This document shows, one piece after another, positions 17,669-26,456 of a DNA stretch of 64,000 nucleotides (position 1 is the stretch's first letter; every line of letters starts with the position of its first letter). The notes beneath the pieces were generated by a model that was not told the origin of the DNA, searched no databases, and saw only the letters and a list, made by a program, of their open reading frames with translations. The DNA lies in the NCBI RefSeq assembly GCF_002999135.1, contig NZ_CP027229.1:1260001-1324000 (forward strand), in the 5' to 3' direction. The DNA comes from Capnocytophaga sp. oral taxon 878. Its GTDB lineage: Bacteria > Bacteroidota > Bacteroidia > Flavobacteriales > Flavobacteriaceae. The translations under genes were made by a program, and so were the position numbers.

Positions 17669-18631
17669 CTATTTCTTTAATAATACAAAACTAAAATCTT
17701 TCCCCAAGTATGAGTTCACTAACAATATATGCCTTATAGGGCTTGATACCGGTAGCCCCGCTACCGAAGGAATTCGCTGGCACCTAAGCACTTGGCAAGC
17801 AAGCCAAAAGCCAAAAGCCGAAGCGGTGTAATACTCCCCGCTAAGATTTTTATAAGCATAAGTAGGGCGCCCCCAGTTGGGCGGGGTAGCCTCTCCTGTA
17901 AGCACCAAATCTATATCAGCAAGGGTAAGCTCATTCCTAAACAAAAAACTATGAAGCATCATCTCTTGCTCATCCCCAGTTAATTCATTATAAAGGGCTA
18001 CATCCACCAGCTGCCCATAAGTAGTAGCACTTTCCTCTCCCGACAGAGCAAAAAAAGCCGCTCCTTCTCCCTTTTGGTTCAAACCTACCAAATCGTGCAA
18101 AAAAACAGTATGCGGACTGTGTTCATCCACTCCTCCTACTAAGGCTGTCCCTACAGTCTCTTGCTCCATCTGCATCCTCGCCGCCAGTAATGCCGACTCA
18201 AATGATACTGCTCCATTCACATAAGTAAGGTTCTCACCCTTGCATTGTAGCAAAAGGGCTATTTGCCCTCCCACTGTATTATGTGTTGATTGTATAAAAG
18301 CTGTAGGTGTAAGGTGTGCTTCATTGTTATCAAGCAGCGCAGTCAAAAATTTCTCCGAGTCTTGCACACAGCCCATACCCGTACCTACAAAAATAGCCTC
18401 AGGGGTTGTAAGGTTTGCTTCTTTTAGGGCTTCAGCAGCAGTAGCAATACCCATCTTCACACCCTTAGCCATACGCCTACTAGCATTAGGGGCTATATAT
18501 TCTTTATATGAAGGTTCGGCAGCATAACACACTTCATCTGCTGCTACTGGCAAAGCTCCTTCAAGAAAAGTATCCGCTAAAAAAGTAGCTTGCACCGATA
18601 TGCAGGCTGCACCATTAATATAAGATTTCAT
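17669..18631 (-). CDS. Ketoacyl-synthase-like protein lacking catalytic residues
   Basis: The 320 residues have a thiolase-like fold pattern (VGTGMGC, THNTVGGQIAL, FESALLAARM, ALVGGVDE). The length is short compared with about 410 for KAS enzymes. The nucleophile Cys region (about 136-148, TYVNGAVSFESAL) has no Cys, the NAHGTGT site reads TGEATPPN, and the second His motif reads NLSGEYYTAS. So it cannot condense in the usual way. Such proteins occur as chain-length-factor-like partners in aryl-polyene and flexirubin loci, and pigment-like genes stand 8 kb away. Start ATG is 46 bp after the upstream lipoprotein gene. Confidence 0.72.
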   Translation of the reverse strand: MKSYINGAACISVQATFLADTFLEGALPVAADEVCYAAEPSYKEYIAPNASRRMAKGVKMGIATAAEALKEANLTTPEAIFVGTGMGCVQDSEKFLTALLDNNEAHLTPTAFIQSTHNTVGGQIALLLQCKGENLTYVNGAVSFESALLAARMQMEQETVGTALVGGVDEHSPHTVFLHDLVGLNQKGEGAAFFALSGEESATTYGQLVDVALYNELTGDEQEMMLHSFLFRNELTLADIDLVLTGEATPPNWGRPTYAYKNLSGEYYTASAFGFWLACQVLRCQRIPSVAGLPVSSPIRHILLVNSYLGKDFSFVLLKK

Positions 18632-18677
18632 TTCAATTATCAGTTTTAAAATTAATAAGTTAAGCTATGTAAGTTCA

Positions 18678-19133
18678 CTATATTTTATTAATGAAAGTAT
18701 TTATCTTGTCAAGTGTTTCAGCATCTACTGGCAAGGTTTTACCTACCAAAATACTATCTATCTTTTCATCATTATATAACACACGTATATAATTCAAAAA
18801 AGGTTTATCCTGTAATACAATCTCGTATTCATCTACACGCGCATTCCCTTGAGCTATCTCCAGTTTTAAGCTCTCTACTCCCTTTTTAAGATAAAAATAA
18901 TTTGCCGAAATAGTATCACCCCGTACTATAAAATGATGAGGAATAAGGTACAAATTGCCTAAATACTGCAAGTAATAATCATTACTCTTCTCATCTTGGT
19001 AGCACCTAATGGTATCTCCTTCCCATACTGTTACAGCACCAACAGTAAGTGTTTCTGTAGTTTCCTTCCCTTGTGTTCTTTGTTGCTTTGGGGTACAACC
19101 AAATAGTAATAAAGCAATAAATATATATCTCAT
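18678..19133 (-). CDS. Lipoprotein, unknown function
   Basis: The 151 residues start with a lipoprotein signal, MRYIFIALLLFGCTPK. The mature part is strand-rich with short hairpins (VWEGDTIRCYQDEKSNDYYLQYLGNLY) and ends in a helix. No catalytic motif is visible. It is upstream of and probably co-transcribed with the ketoacyl-synthase-like gene. The family is not recognised. Confidence 0.55.
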   Translation of the reverse strand: MRYIFIALLLFGCTPKQQRTQGKETTETLTVGAVTVWEGDTIRCYQDEKSNDYYLQYLGNLYLIPHHFIVRGDTISANYFYLKKGVESLKLEIAQGNARVDEYEIVLQDKPFLNYIRVLYNDEKIDSILVGKTLPVDAETLDKINTFINKI

Positions 19134-19253
19134 TTTCTTTCACTTAGTAGTTTCTTCTTTAACAGCTTTGTTCCACTCCGAAACAGTTTTTTGGCACCGA
19201 AAAACTTTTACCTTTACTTTGCACCCAGAAAAGTTCTAAGAACCTTTTCTCTG

Positions 19254-21986
19254 TTAGTTCTTTGTCATATTGTTTCTATTTTGCTTGGCTCGTATGTATG
19301 ATACTATTCCCAATAATAGCACTATTCCCACCGCGTAATACACAAAAGCCGGAGTAATAATTTTCTCTCCCGTAGCATAGCTATGCATACCGGTAAGGTA
19401 AAAATTCACCCCAAAATAAGTCATTAGTATACTCCCAAAAGCCACCACACTCATAAAGTTGAATATCCATCGCCCACGCCAATGAGGTATTAATCGTAAG
19501 TGTATTACCAAAGCATAAATCATAATGCTAATAAGCGCCCATGTTTCCTTAGGATCCCATCCCCAGTAGCGTCCCCAGCTTTCATTAGCCCACATACCTC
19601 CCAAAAAGTTACCTATGGTAAGCATTACAAGCCCTACAGTAAGGGCTAATTCATTTACAATACCTAGTTCTCGTTGTATAAGGTCTAATTTATGAGCATT
19701 CTTTTTAGTTGTTAGTGTCATCAGCAAAAGATTGATAGCCCCTAAAAGCATTCCTAAAGCAAAAGGTCCATAACTACCTACTATCACAGCCACGTGTAGC
19801 ATCAGCCAATAGCTATTAAGTACAGGCTGAAGAGTAGCTATCGCCGGATCCATCCAGTTCCAATGGGCTATCATCAGTATCATAGATGTTACAAAAGCAG
19901 TAGCAGCTACTGTAAGCGGCGAACGCTTTGAAAAAAACAAACCTGCCCCTATTGCTGTCCAGCCTACATATATCATACTCTCATAAGCATCGCTAAAAGG
20001 TGCGTGTCCCGATAAATACCACCGCACTATCAGCCCTGCAGTATGCAAAACAAAGCACACCCATAGTAAGCCAATACCTACTTTCGTAAGTATCCTAAAA
20101 ATGCGCTTTGTCCAGAAAATATGCCATAGCAATACCACAAATAGTGCTGTTCCTATGTACAAGTAAGCCTGAAAAAGCCTCTCAAATATATTAACCCGAT
20201 TGTACCATAATTCAGTTTGCACTTTAGTTACTGAAGGCAAAACTTCTGCTGTGTAAAACTCTTGTTGCAGTTTAATTTGTTCCAATACCTTTTCTGCCTT
20301 GCTATAATCACCAGTTTCTATACCCTGCTGCACTAACAGAAGATAAGCAGGCAACGCATTTTTCACAAACTGTTGGTATTGTCCATTACTTATTTGAAGA
20401 GTATCACGCAAATATTCTCGTTGCGAAATCCATTTGTAGTTAGTATCATTAGGCAAAGGGAATACCTTAAAAATATCACCACTCAGTGCTCTATTAAGTA
20501 GACCAATACGCTGGTCTACCTCTTTAAAATCTTTCTGAAACTGGTTAGGGGTATTGGTATGATAGATGTCTGCTAGTAGTGGTGTGAGTTTGTATTGCCC
20601 TTGTGCATCAAAAAAATCCTTAGGCTTTATCCATTTTGCACCTTCTGCCACCCCCAAAAAGCGATGCAAGCTGTCATTAGCTTTCTTTACATACACTATA
20701 TCGGCCTCATACCACACTTGGGGTGATACTAACATTGAAAGTAGCACTTGGTCTGATGTTAAGCCTTTATAAGTATCGTGCTTGCTTAGCTTTCGCAAAA
20801 GTTCAGACGAAAAAGTATTTACAGGTTTAAAACGTCCATCATCTTGGATAAGCATAGCCCCAAACTTAGCGGCGTGTTCTTTATCAGGCACTAACATTGG
20901 CGTCTGTCCTATTGCCATTACCGAGATGAGGAAAAAGAAAATGGTAATCAGTCTTTTATGATTCAATTCTTTAAGCTGCTGGTTCAGTTTCCTAAACCTT
21001 GATTTGCCTACAAACATAAACGCTAGCAAACTACCAAAAAGTAGTATATAACCTATATAGGTAAGTAATGTACCCCAATAATCACGATTTACAGAAAGCA
21101 CGGTACCTTCTTCATCAGGATGAAAAGACGATTGAAAAAGGCGGTAACCTTTATAGTTTAGTATGTGGTTCATATAAATATCATAACCAAAAGAGTCCTT
21201 TCCTCCACTACCACTAATGGTTACTTTACTTTTAAAGGAAGCATAGCTATTTTCTGTACCAGGGTATTTTTCAGCTATAAATTTATTAAGAGTAATACTA
21301 AAAGGCATCATCACCTCGCGGGCACCATAACTAAGTCTAAAAACTAAGTCATTAAGACTTACAGTAACAGGAGGATGTATTAAGCCACGCTTCTGTATAA
21401 GGGTAACCTCTTTGCGCTCACCCCCCGAAGCTACTTCTAGCACTAATACATTCATATCCTTGCCCATTGGCTTAAATGATTTGTAAGTAACACTAAAAGG
21501 TTTCCCTTTAAAATCTGATGACCACTGATAACTATTAGAGGTGTGTGAAGAAAAAAGCACCTCTTTTTGTTTCTTTTTACGCAATTTCTGCTGATAGCCT
21601 CCATCTACCATTACTGTAATATAAGTACGATCTGACAGATAAGTATAAGTAGTTTCACCCTCACGCAAAGAGATAGTCCCTTCATCACCAAAATAACGGG
21701 TAACACCTGCCCCTACTATAATAAACACCCACGAAAGATGTAAAAAAAGAACTGCCCAATTCTCTTTTCTAAGCAAGTTATAACGCTTGATATTTCCTAT
21801 AAAATTGAACACAAAAAGAAGCATTATTGCCTCAAACCACCAAGTGTTATACACCCAGATACGTGCTGTATCAGTATCATAGTTGCTTTCAATAAAAGTT
21901 CCTACTGCCATTGATATAGCAAAGGCAATAAAAAGCACTGTCATTAGCTTAGTAGAATAGAAAAAAGATGTAATTTTATATCTCAT
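19254..21986 (-). CDS. ccsBA: Cytochrome c biogenesis fusion protein CcsBA
   Basis: The 910 residues fuse ResB/CcsB (about 1-330) and CcsA (about 610-900). The N-terminal part has membrane segments near 15-35, 50-65 and 75-95 and a periplasmic domain. The CcsA part has the heme-binding WWD-like motif GMWANESWGRYWGWDPKETWA and flanking His in TM segments (LSGHAPFSDAYESM, HWNWMDP, MLHVAV). System II machinery exports heme and attaches it to apocytochromes c in the periplasm. Bacteroidota often have this fusion. A large soluble insert (about 360-600) separates the halves. Confidence 0.92.
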   Translation of the reverse strand: MRYKITSFFYSTKLMTVLFIAFAISMAVGTFIESNYDTDTARIWVYNTWWFEAIMLLFVFNFIGNIKRYNLLRKENWAVLFLHLSWVFIIVGAGVTRYFGDEGTISLREGETTYTYLSDRTYITVMVDGGYQQKLRKKKQKEVLFSSHTSNSYQWSSDFKGKPFSVTYKSFKPMGKDMNVLVLEVASGGERKEVTLIQKRGLIHPPVTVSLNDLVFRLSYGAREVMMPFSITLNKFIAEKYPGTENSYASFKSKVTISGSGGKDSFGYDIYMNHILNYKGYRLFQSSFHPDEEGTVLSVNRDYWGTLLTYIGYILLFGSLLAFMFVGKSRFRKLNQQLKELNHKRLITIFFFLISVMAIGQTPMLVPDKEHAAKFGAMLIQDDGRFKPVNTFSSELLRKLSKHDTYKGLTSDQVLLSMLVSPQVWYEADIVYVKKANDSLHRFLGVAEGAKWIKPKDFFDAQGQYKLTPLLADIYHTNTPNQFQKDFKEVDQRIGLLNRALSGDIFKVFPLPNDTNYKWISQREYLRDTLQISNGQYQQFVKNALPAYLLLVQQGIETGDYSKAEKVLEQIKLQQEFYTAEVLPSVTKVQTELWYNRVNIFERLFQAYLYIGTALFVVLLWHIFWTKRIFRILTKVGIGLLWVCFVLHTAGLIVRWYLSGHAPFSDAYESMIYVGWTAIGAGLFFSKRSPLTVAATAFVTSMILMIAHWNWMDPAIATLQPVLNSYWLMLHVAVIVGSYGPFALGMLLGAINLLLMTLTTKKNAHKLDLIQRELGIVNELALTVGLVMLTIGNFLGGMWANESWGRYWGWDPKETWALISIMIYALVIHLRLIPHWRGRWIFNFMSVVAFGSILMTYFGVNFYLTGMHSYATGEKIITPAFVYYAVGIVLLLGIVSYIRAKQNRNNMTKN

Positions 21987-21988
21987 TT

Positions 21989-22018
21989 TTGGTAATTCAG
22001 AAAAAAATTGTACTTTTG
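21989..22018 (+). promoter_or_regulatory. Promoter of the thioredoxin-like gene
   Basis: TTG (21989-21991), 19 bases, then TACTTTTG (22011-22018). It overlaps nothing but directly adjoins the divergent ccsBA start codon at 21986. Confidence 0.8.
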
Positions 22019-22043
22019 TGCGATTATTAGCAACATAAAGACT

Positions 22044-22340
22044 ATGGAAAAATTTGGTGATATAATAAATGTAAACACCCCTGTACTTATTTGTTTCTAT
22101 TCAGAAGGAATAGAAAATTCATTGCGTATGAACGCTGTATTACAAAAAATAGTAACTACCCTTAAAAACCGTATAAAGGTAGTAAAAGTAGATATTAATA
22201 GAAATAAAGAGCTAAGCAACGCCTTAAAAATAAGTTCAATCCCTACTGTAATTATATTTAATAACCTCAGCCTTATATGGCGTGGAGAGGGCTTTCAGGA
22301 CAGTGAAGTACTACTAATGGAACTCAATAAATTCTTGTAG
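22044..22340 (+). CDS. Thioredoxin-fold protein without CxxC
   Basis: I use the ATG at 22044, because the open frame above it runs through the promoter. The 98 residues follow the thioredoxin fold: strand PVLICFYS, active-site loop, helix, KVVKVDINRNKEL, KISSIPTVIIF with the cis-Pro, and a final WRGEGF. The CxxC is replaced by EGIENS-type residues, so it cannot act as a disulfide oxidoreductase. It is divergent from ccsBA, which needs reduced apocytochrome, so a chaperone-like or regulatory role near that system is possible. Confidence 0.72.
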   Translation: MEKFGDIINVNTPVLICFYSEGIENSLRMNAVLQKIVTTLKNRIKVVKVDINRNKELSNALKISSIPTVIIFNNLSLIWRGEGFQDSEVLLMELNKFL

Positions 22341-22356
22341 TTTTAATTCCTATTAC

Positions 22357-23406
22357 CTAAAGATAATGAGGTATTAGTAACCCCGTAACTAAATCATAAC
22401 TATTAATGCCTTGCACTTGTTTGTTAGCTTTTAAAAAAGCATCATAGCTGGACTTAAAAATAGGTTCAGCTTTATTTTTATACTGTTGCCAAAAAAGACG
22501 TACTTCCTTATAATTCTCAAAAATACCTTGACGCACCTTACTTCTAAACTCATCATACTTTTCAGGAGAGAGAACTGCTACTTCATTTAAGAAACAACGT
22601 AAAGCAAAAAGTTCGGCACTATATTTAAAATAAGGGTTATTAGCTTTCATAGCTGCTAAATAACCTAAATAATTAGCTTCTTCTTCGGCAGCATAACCCA
22701 TTTGGTGCGCTATTTCATGACAAGCTGTAACCGGAATGCTATAACCTACCATCTGGCTATTTACTTGAGCTTCATTAGTAAAAGGATTTAGATAGCCGCT
22801 GTAGCCCATATAGGTAAGTAGGGTGCTATATAATGATGACTTCACACTTTTGATAGCCTTAAAATCAGCTATATTGGTGATATTTAAGGGATAACTTTCG
22901 GATGCAATACGATAAATTTCTCGGTTGGTAAAAGGAATTACAACCTTACTACTATCATTATCGGCGAGGCGCAAATGTAGGGCATTGGCTCGGGCTATAC
23001 AAGCCTCTGTAGCTTGGTACAACTGCTGCTGAGAATATTGTGTATTCACTTCTAATTGCTGTGCCAAAGGCATCCTAAAATAATTAAACCCCCATAGAAA
23101 GAAAAAAGCAAAAGTAACACTTATAAGCTTACCTACTACCTTATCTAATACCCATAAGGGGTTTTGCCATATTTTACTAAAATGCCTTATGGTAGCGCCT
23201 ATCGCTCCTATTATGAAAAGCGTATAGAGCACATCGCCAAATGAAAAGGGTACCCACCCAAAAGCCAAGTGCAAAATTTTGGCTATATAAGGATAGATAC
23301 CATTACTATAAAAGCACTCGGTAAAAGTAGGAAAGTTACGAAATACCAACCAAATAGCTACATATATAGCCCATAAACTATAGCGGCGTACTTTCTTCCT
23401 TTCCAT
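22357..23406 (-). CDS. DUF3810 membrane protein, zinc-protease-like
   Basis: The 349 residues have three N-terminal membrane segments (about 10-25, 55-75, 90-106), then a domain with HEIAHQ at about 231-236, the zinc-binding HExxH core, followed by EEEANYLGYLAAM that can supply the third ligand. This is the DUF3810 family of Bacteroidota. Substrates are unknown. It is the last gene of the ubiE-porT-DUF2911-DUF3810 run and starts 2 bp before the DUF2911 stop. Confidence 0.82.
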   Translation of the reverse strand: MERKKVRRYSLWAIYVAIWLVFRNFPTFTECFYSNGIYPYIAKILHLAFGWVPFSFGDVLYTLFIIGAIGATIRHFSKIWQNPLWVLDKVVGKLISVTFAFFFLWGFNYFRMPLAQQLEVNTQYSQQQLYQATEACIARANALHLRLADNDSSKVVIPFTNREIYRIASESYPLNITNIADFKAIKSVKSSLYSTLLTYMGYSGYLNPFTNEAQVNSQMVGYSIPVTACHEIAHQMGYAAEEEANYLGYLAAMKANNPYFKYSAELFALRCFLNEVAVLSPEKYDEFRSKVRQGIFENYKEVRLFWQQYKNKAEPIFKSSYDAFLKANKQVQGINSYDLVTGLLIPHYL

Positions 23407-23408
23407 AC

Positions 23409-24029
23409 TTATTTTTTATCGTCTTTACCTTCTAAATCTCTTTCAAATTGTTTTACTTCTTTGAGTTGCTCCACTATTTTATCAATAGTTTCTTTCTTAT
23501 CTATTTCAATAGGGATTTCAACTTTTACATATTCCCAGCGTATTACTAAATTGAGTTTTTCATTGGATAGTGTTTCAAAAGAAAACTCTAAGGACTCTTG
23601 CAGCTCTTTGGTTTGGGTTACTGGTACAGTGAACTCAATAGCGTTTTCATTAGGGTCATAGCTATAAGCGCCCCAAGCATCGGCATCATAGTTAAGTACT
23701 ATCTTCCATTGGTTGGCCTCGGGGGTTACGAAAATAGCATACTCACCTTTTTTAACGGGCTTACCGCCAAACTTTACTGGCTGTAAAAAGCTGATACTTG
23801 TAGCCTGATTGGCCCCTACACGCCATACTTTACCATAGGGTACTAACTCACCAAATATTTTACGACCGCGTACACTAGGGCGACCATAATCAACTGTGAT
23901 TTGGCTTACGGAGAACTGCTGGGTAATTACCTGCCGAGGGCTTGCCATAGGGTAGCTAAAATTCTGTGCATAAGTAGCTACACTTAACAACAAGCCTGTT
24001 ATAATTAAGATTTTCTTCATATTATTCAA
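23409..24029 (-). CDS. DUF2911 exported protein
   Basis: The 206 residues begin with a signal peptide ending in ATYAQ. The mature part has the DUF2911 hallmarks SPRQVITQQF, ITVDYGRPSVRGRKIFG (about 46-62), VPYGKVWRVGANQAT and a later KKGEYAIF. The function is unknown; the family is periplasmic or envelope-bound in Bacteroidota. A charged tail (EQLKEVKQFERDLEGKDDKK) follows the domain. Its start overlaps porT by 8 bp. Confidence 0.85.
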   Translation of the reverse strand: MNNMKKILIITGLLLSVATYAQNFSYPMASPRQVITQQFSVSQITVDYGRPSVRGRKIFGELVPYGKVWRVGANQATSISFLQPVKFGGKPVKKGEYAIFVTPEANQWKIVLNYDADAWGAYSYDPNENAIEFTVPVTQTKELQESLEFSFETLSNEKLNLVIRWEYVKVEIPIEIDKKETIDKIVEQLKEVKQFERDLEGKDDKK

Positions 24030-24744
24030 AATTAAGATTTATCAAGAAACCGCGTGTTTTGAGACCATTAAGGTTACCTGTCCAAGGGCTGGCGGGGTTA
24101 TTATCGGGTATTAGTTCATTATTTACTGAGAACAGAGCCCTTATAGAGGGAGATACTCTAAAATAATGTGTATAAAAATCAAAGCCGAAGCCCAACTCAT
24201 AAAAGAATACATTCTTGGAAGAACGGAAAGTTCTTTCGGCGTTATCAATAGCTAAACTTGCATTGCTACTAAGGTTAAATACTACTGATGCTCCTGCTGA
24301 AACATAAGGCTTCACATTGTACCAACGTGCTGCACTAAACTTGAGCAAGAGAGGAATGTAAATGTATGTAGAGGGTACTTCACGAACTATATCGCGATTT
24401 TCGGTAAAGCCAGGGAAGGTTAATACGCGCTTGTTATAGACCAAACCGGGCTCGATACGCAGGTCGAGGTACTTGATGAGGTGTACTTGCCCTGTAAGTC
24501 CTACATTGAAGCCTATTTTCTTTTCGGTTTGTATTTCACGTAGGCGCTCGGTTTGGTAATTTAGTTCTTTATAATCGATTTTAAAATCGAAGGTGTTGGC
24601 GCCAAAATAATACCCCCATTGGAAGCGCCTGTCATCAAAGTGCTCCAAGTTAATCATAGGGGTTTTGAATTGCCCATACAAACTAGTTACCCCTACGGTG
24701 AGGAGTAGCATTGTAAAAATTTTCTTTATTATATTCAAATTCAT
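24022..24744 (-). CDS. porT: PorT family outer-membrane protein (type IX secretion)
   Basis: The 240 residues have a signal peptide (ending in SLYGQ) and an outer-membrane beta-barrel pattern with alternating strands ending in an aromatic residue. Family traits include NLEHFDDRRFQWGYYFG near the start, LDLRIEPGLVYNKR and the terminal FLINLNFE. PorT is needed for the type IX secretion system that exports adhesins and gliding proteins. The ubiE-porT pair is a conserved neighbour set in Flavobacteriia, which supports the name. Confidence 0.85.
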   Translation of the reverse strand: MNLNIIKKIFTMLLLTVGVTSLYGQFKTPMINLEHFDDRRFQWGYYFGANTFDFKIDYKELNYQTERLREIQTEKKIGFNVGLTGQVHLIKYLDLRIEPGLVYNKRVLTFPGFTENRDIVREVPSTYIYIPLLLKFSAARWYNVKPYVSAGASVVFNLSSNASLAIDNAERTFRSSKNVFFYELGFGFDFYTHYFRVSPSIRALFSVNNELIPDNNPASPWTGNLNGLKTRGFLINLNFE

Positions 24745-24768
24745 TATTTTTTGCTTATCGTAAGTCTT

Positions 24769-25503
24769 TTATTTGTTAGCGATGTAAATGGTTGCTACCC
24801 CTCCTAATGTTTTGGGGTAGTATTGTGTGTGCTTATAGCCTGCCTTATCTAATATCTGTTGGAACTTTTTGCCGTAAGGGAAATGGATAGCCGAGTTTGA
24901 CAAGTACTTATAAGCTGATTTATCTTTTGAAAAGACTTTGCCTATAAAGGGCATTATGTAGTTGGTATACAGGTGATAGCCTTGCTTGAAAGGAAACTTT
25001 TCGGGGATTGAGGTTTCAAGTATTACCAAGCGCCCTTGGGGTTTGAGTACTCTATAAATTTCGGATAGTCCTTTTTCTAAATCTTCAAAATTGCGCACTC
25101 CAAAGCCGACAGTTACAGCATCAAAAGAGGCATCGGGGAAGGGGAGTTGCTCACTATCACCTTGTTGCAAGGTAATGCGGTGGCTGAGTTGTTTTTTTTC
25201 TACCTTTTCACGCCCTACGGAGAGCATTCCTTCGGAAATATCTAAGCCTGTGATTTTGGCATCGGGAATGGCTGTGAGAGCTATGGCTAAATCGGCAGTA
25301 CCTGTAGCTACATCGAGCACTGTAGTGGGATGGATTTCGGCTACTTTGCTTACTACAAACTTGCGCCATTTTATATCAGCTCCCCACGAAATAACACGGT
25401 TAAAGCCATCATAATTACCTGATATAGTGTTAAACATCTGGATTACTTGCTGCTTTTTGCCTTGTGTTGAGTTGTGGTAGGGAGTAACTGGTTTTTCAGT
25501 CAT
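24769..25503 (-). CDS. ubiE: Demethylmenaquinone methyltransferase
   Basis: The 244-residue class I methyltransferase has SAM motif I VLDVATGTADLAIAL (about 60-74), acidic motif ITGLDIS, DAVTVGFGVRNFEDLEKGLSE and the family end LGGVATIYIA. It makes menaquinone from demethylmenaquinone. I choose the ATG at 25503, since an upstream ATG at 25524 would overlap the promoter -7 box at 25522-25529. It heads the porT run. Confidence 0.93.
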   Translation of the reverse strand: MTEKPVTPYHNSTQGKKQQVIQMFNTISGNYDGFNRVISWGADIKWRKFVVSKVAEIHPTTVLDVATGTADLAIALTAIPDAKITGLDISEGMLSVGREKVEKKQLSHRITLQQGDSEQLPFPDASFDAVTVGFGVRNFEDLEKGLSEIYRVLKPQGRLVILETSIPEKFPFKQGYHLYTNYIMPFIGKVFSKDKSAYKYLSNSAIHFPYGKKFQQILDKAGYKHTQYYPKTLGGVATIYIANK

Positions 25504-25521
25504 ATAATGCTTAATTTTTTG

Positions 25522-25551
25522 CAAAGATAATAATTAATTACCAATTGGCAA
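25522..25551 (-). promoter_or_regulatory. Promoter of ubiE-porT run
   Basis: On the minus strand TTG (25551-25549), 19 bases, then TATCTTTG (25529-25522). It is a perfect match and decides the ubiE start codon. Confidence 0.85.
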
Positions 25552-25639
25552 TGAACAATAAAATAATTAAATTGTTTTTTGGTTTTATTGGTAGCTATTT
25601 TTTTGGTTTTAAGGCTATAAAGTTGTTCTTCTTACTTAT

Positions 25640-26449
25640 TTACTTAAATGTTTTTGTATTCTTCTGAATGATAGCTTCTTTATCGGTTTCGGGGATGTTG
25701 TACTTATAGCCATAAGGTGCTCCTTCCCAATCGCCATAGGAGAAGTTGGGGAATACGATGAAGCGCTTACCGAACTGACTTTTGTTTTGGTGTACTGCTT
25801 GAGAACGGTCTTGAGGGGTACGCTCGTCAAAATCTTTAGCAAAATCGGTAAGGTTATCGCCCATTAGGAGTACTATATCGTACTCTTTGGCTATTTGCTG
25901 ACGGCGATTTTCTTTACTTTTTTCGGCTGTACGCAAGATAAGACGGCTATCGGAAGGGAATGGGAAGTTATACTTGCGGAGGTTTTTGGCGGTGCCTTCA
26001 CGTTCTTTTTCAAGGCGATTGGTAACGTAAAAGATGGCTACGCCCTTGCTATGGGCGTATTCAAAAAACTCTAACGCTCCGGCTAAGGGTTTGGCTTCGC
26101 CTAATACAGTCCATTCTTCCCACGCTTTTTGTGAATAGCTAATGCCTTGCTTGGCGCAATAGGCTTCAAAGGGTGAGTTATCTAGAAATGTTTCATCGAT
26201 ATCGGTTACTATTGCCAGCGGCTGGGTGCCTTTTTTGGCTAAAGCCTCATCTAACCTAAGTTGGGCTATATTGAAGGCTTGAAGGCATAGTGCTTCATAC
26301 TCGGCGGCATTTTGCTGGTAGTATGAAGACCACAATTTACCATTGGCTATGAGTTTGTTTTCGGTAGTAGTAGTTGTTGTGTTTTTGGTAGGGCAGCAGC
26401 TATTGAGGCACAAGGCTGCTATGCCCATAAGTAGGATATTTTTTTTCAT
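25640..26449 (-). CDS. Lipoprotein e(P4)-type acid phosphatase / 5'-nucleotidase
   Basis: The 269 residues start with a lipoprotein signal (LCLNSCC). The HAD class B/C phosphatase motif VTDIDETFLDNS places the nucleophile Asp83 and Asp85. Later come FYVTNRLEKER and LLMGDNLTDF, typical of the P4 family. These outer-membrane lipoproteins release phosphate from nucleotides such as NMN, aiding NAD precursor uptake. It follows the dehydrogenase gene by 7 bp. pncB is 1.5 kb away on the other strand, so both may serve NAD supply. Confidence 0.9.
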   Translation of the reverse strand: MKKNILLMGIAALCLNSCCPTKNTTTTTTENKLIANGKLWSSYYQQNAAEYEALCLQAFNIAQLRLDEALAKKGTQPLAIVTDIDETFLDNSPFEAYCAKQGISYSQKAWEEWTVLGEAKPLAGALEFFEYAHSKGVAIFYVTNRLEKEREGTAKNLRKYNFPFPSDSRLILRTAEKSKENRRQQIAKEYDIVLLMGDNLTDFAKDFDERTPQDRSQAVHQNKSQFGKRFIVFPNFSYGDWEGAPYGYKYNIPETDKEAIIQKNTKTFK

Positions 26450-26456
26450 CTGACGG

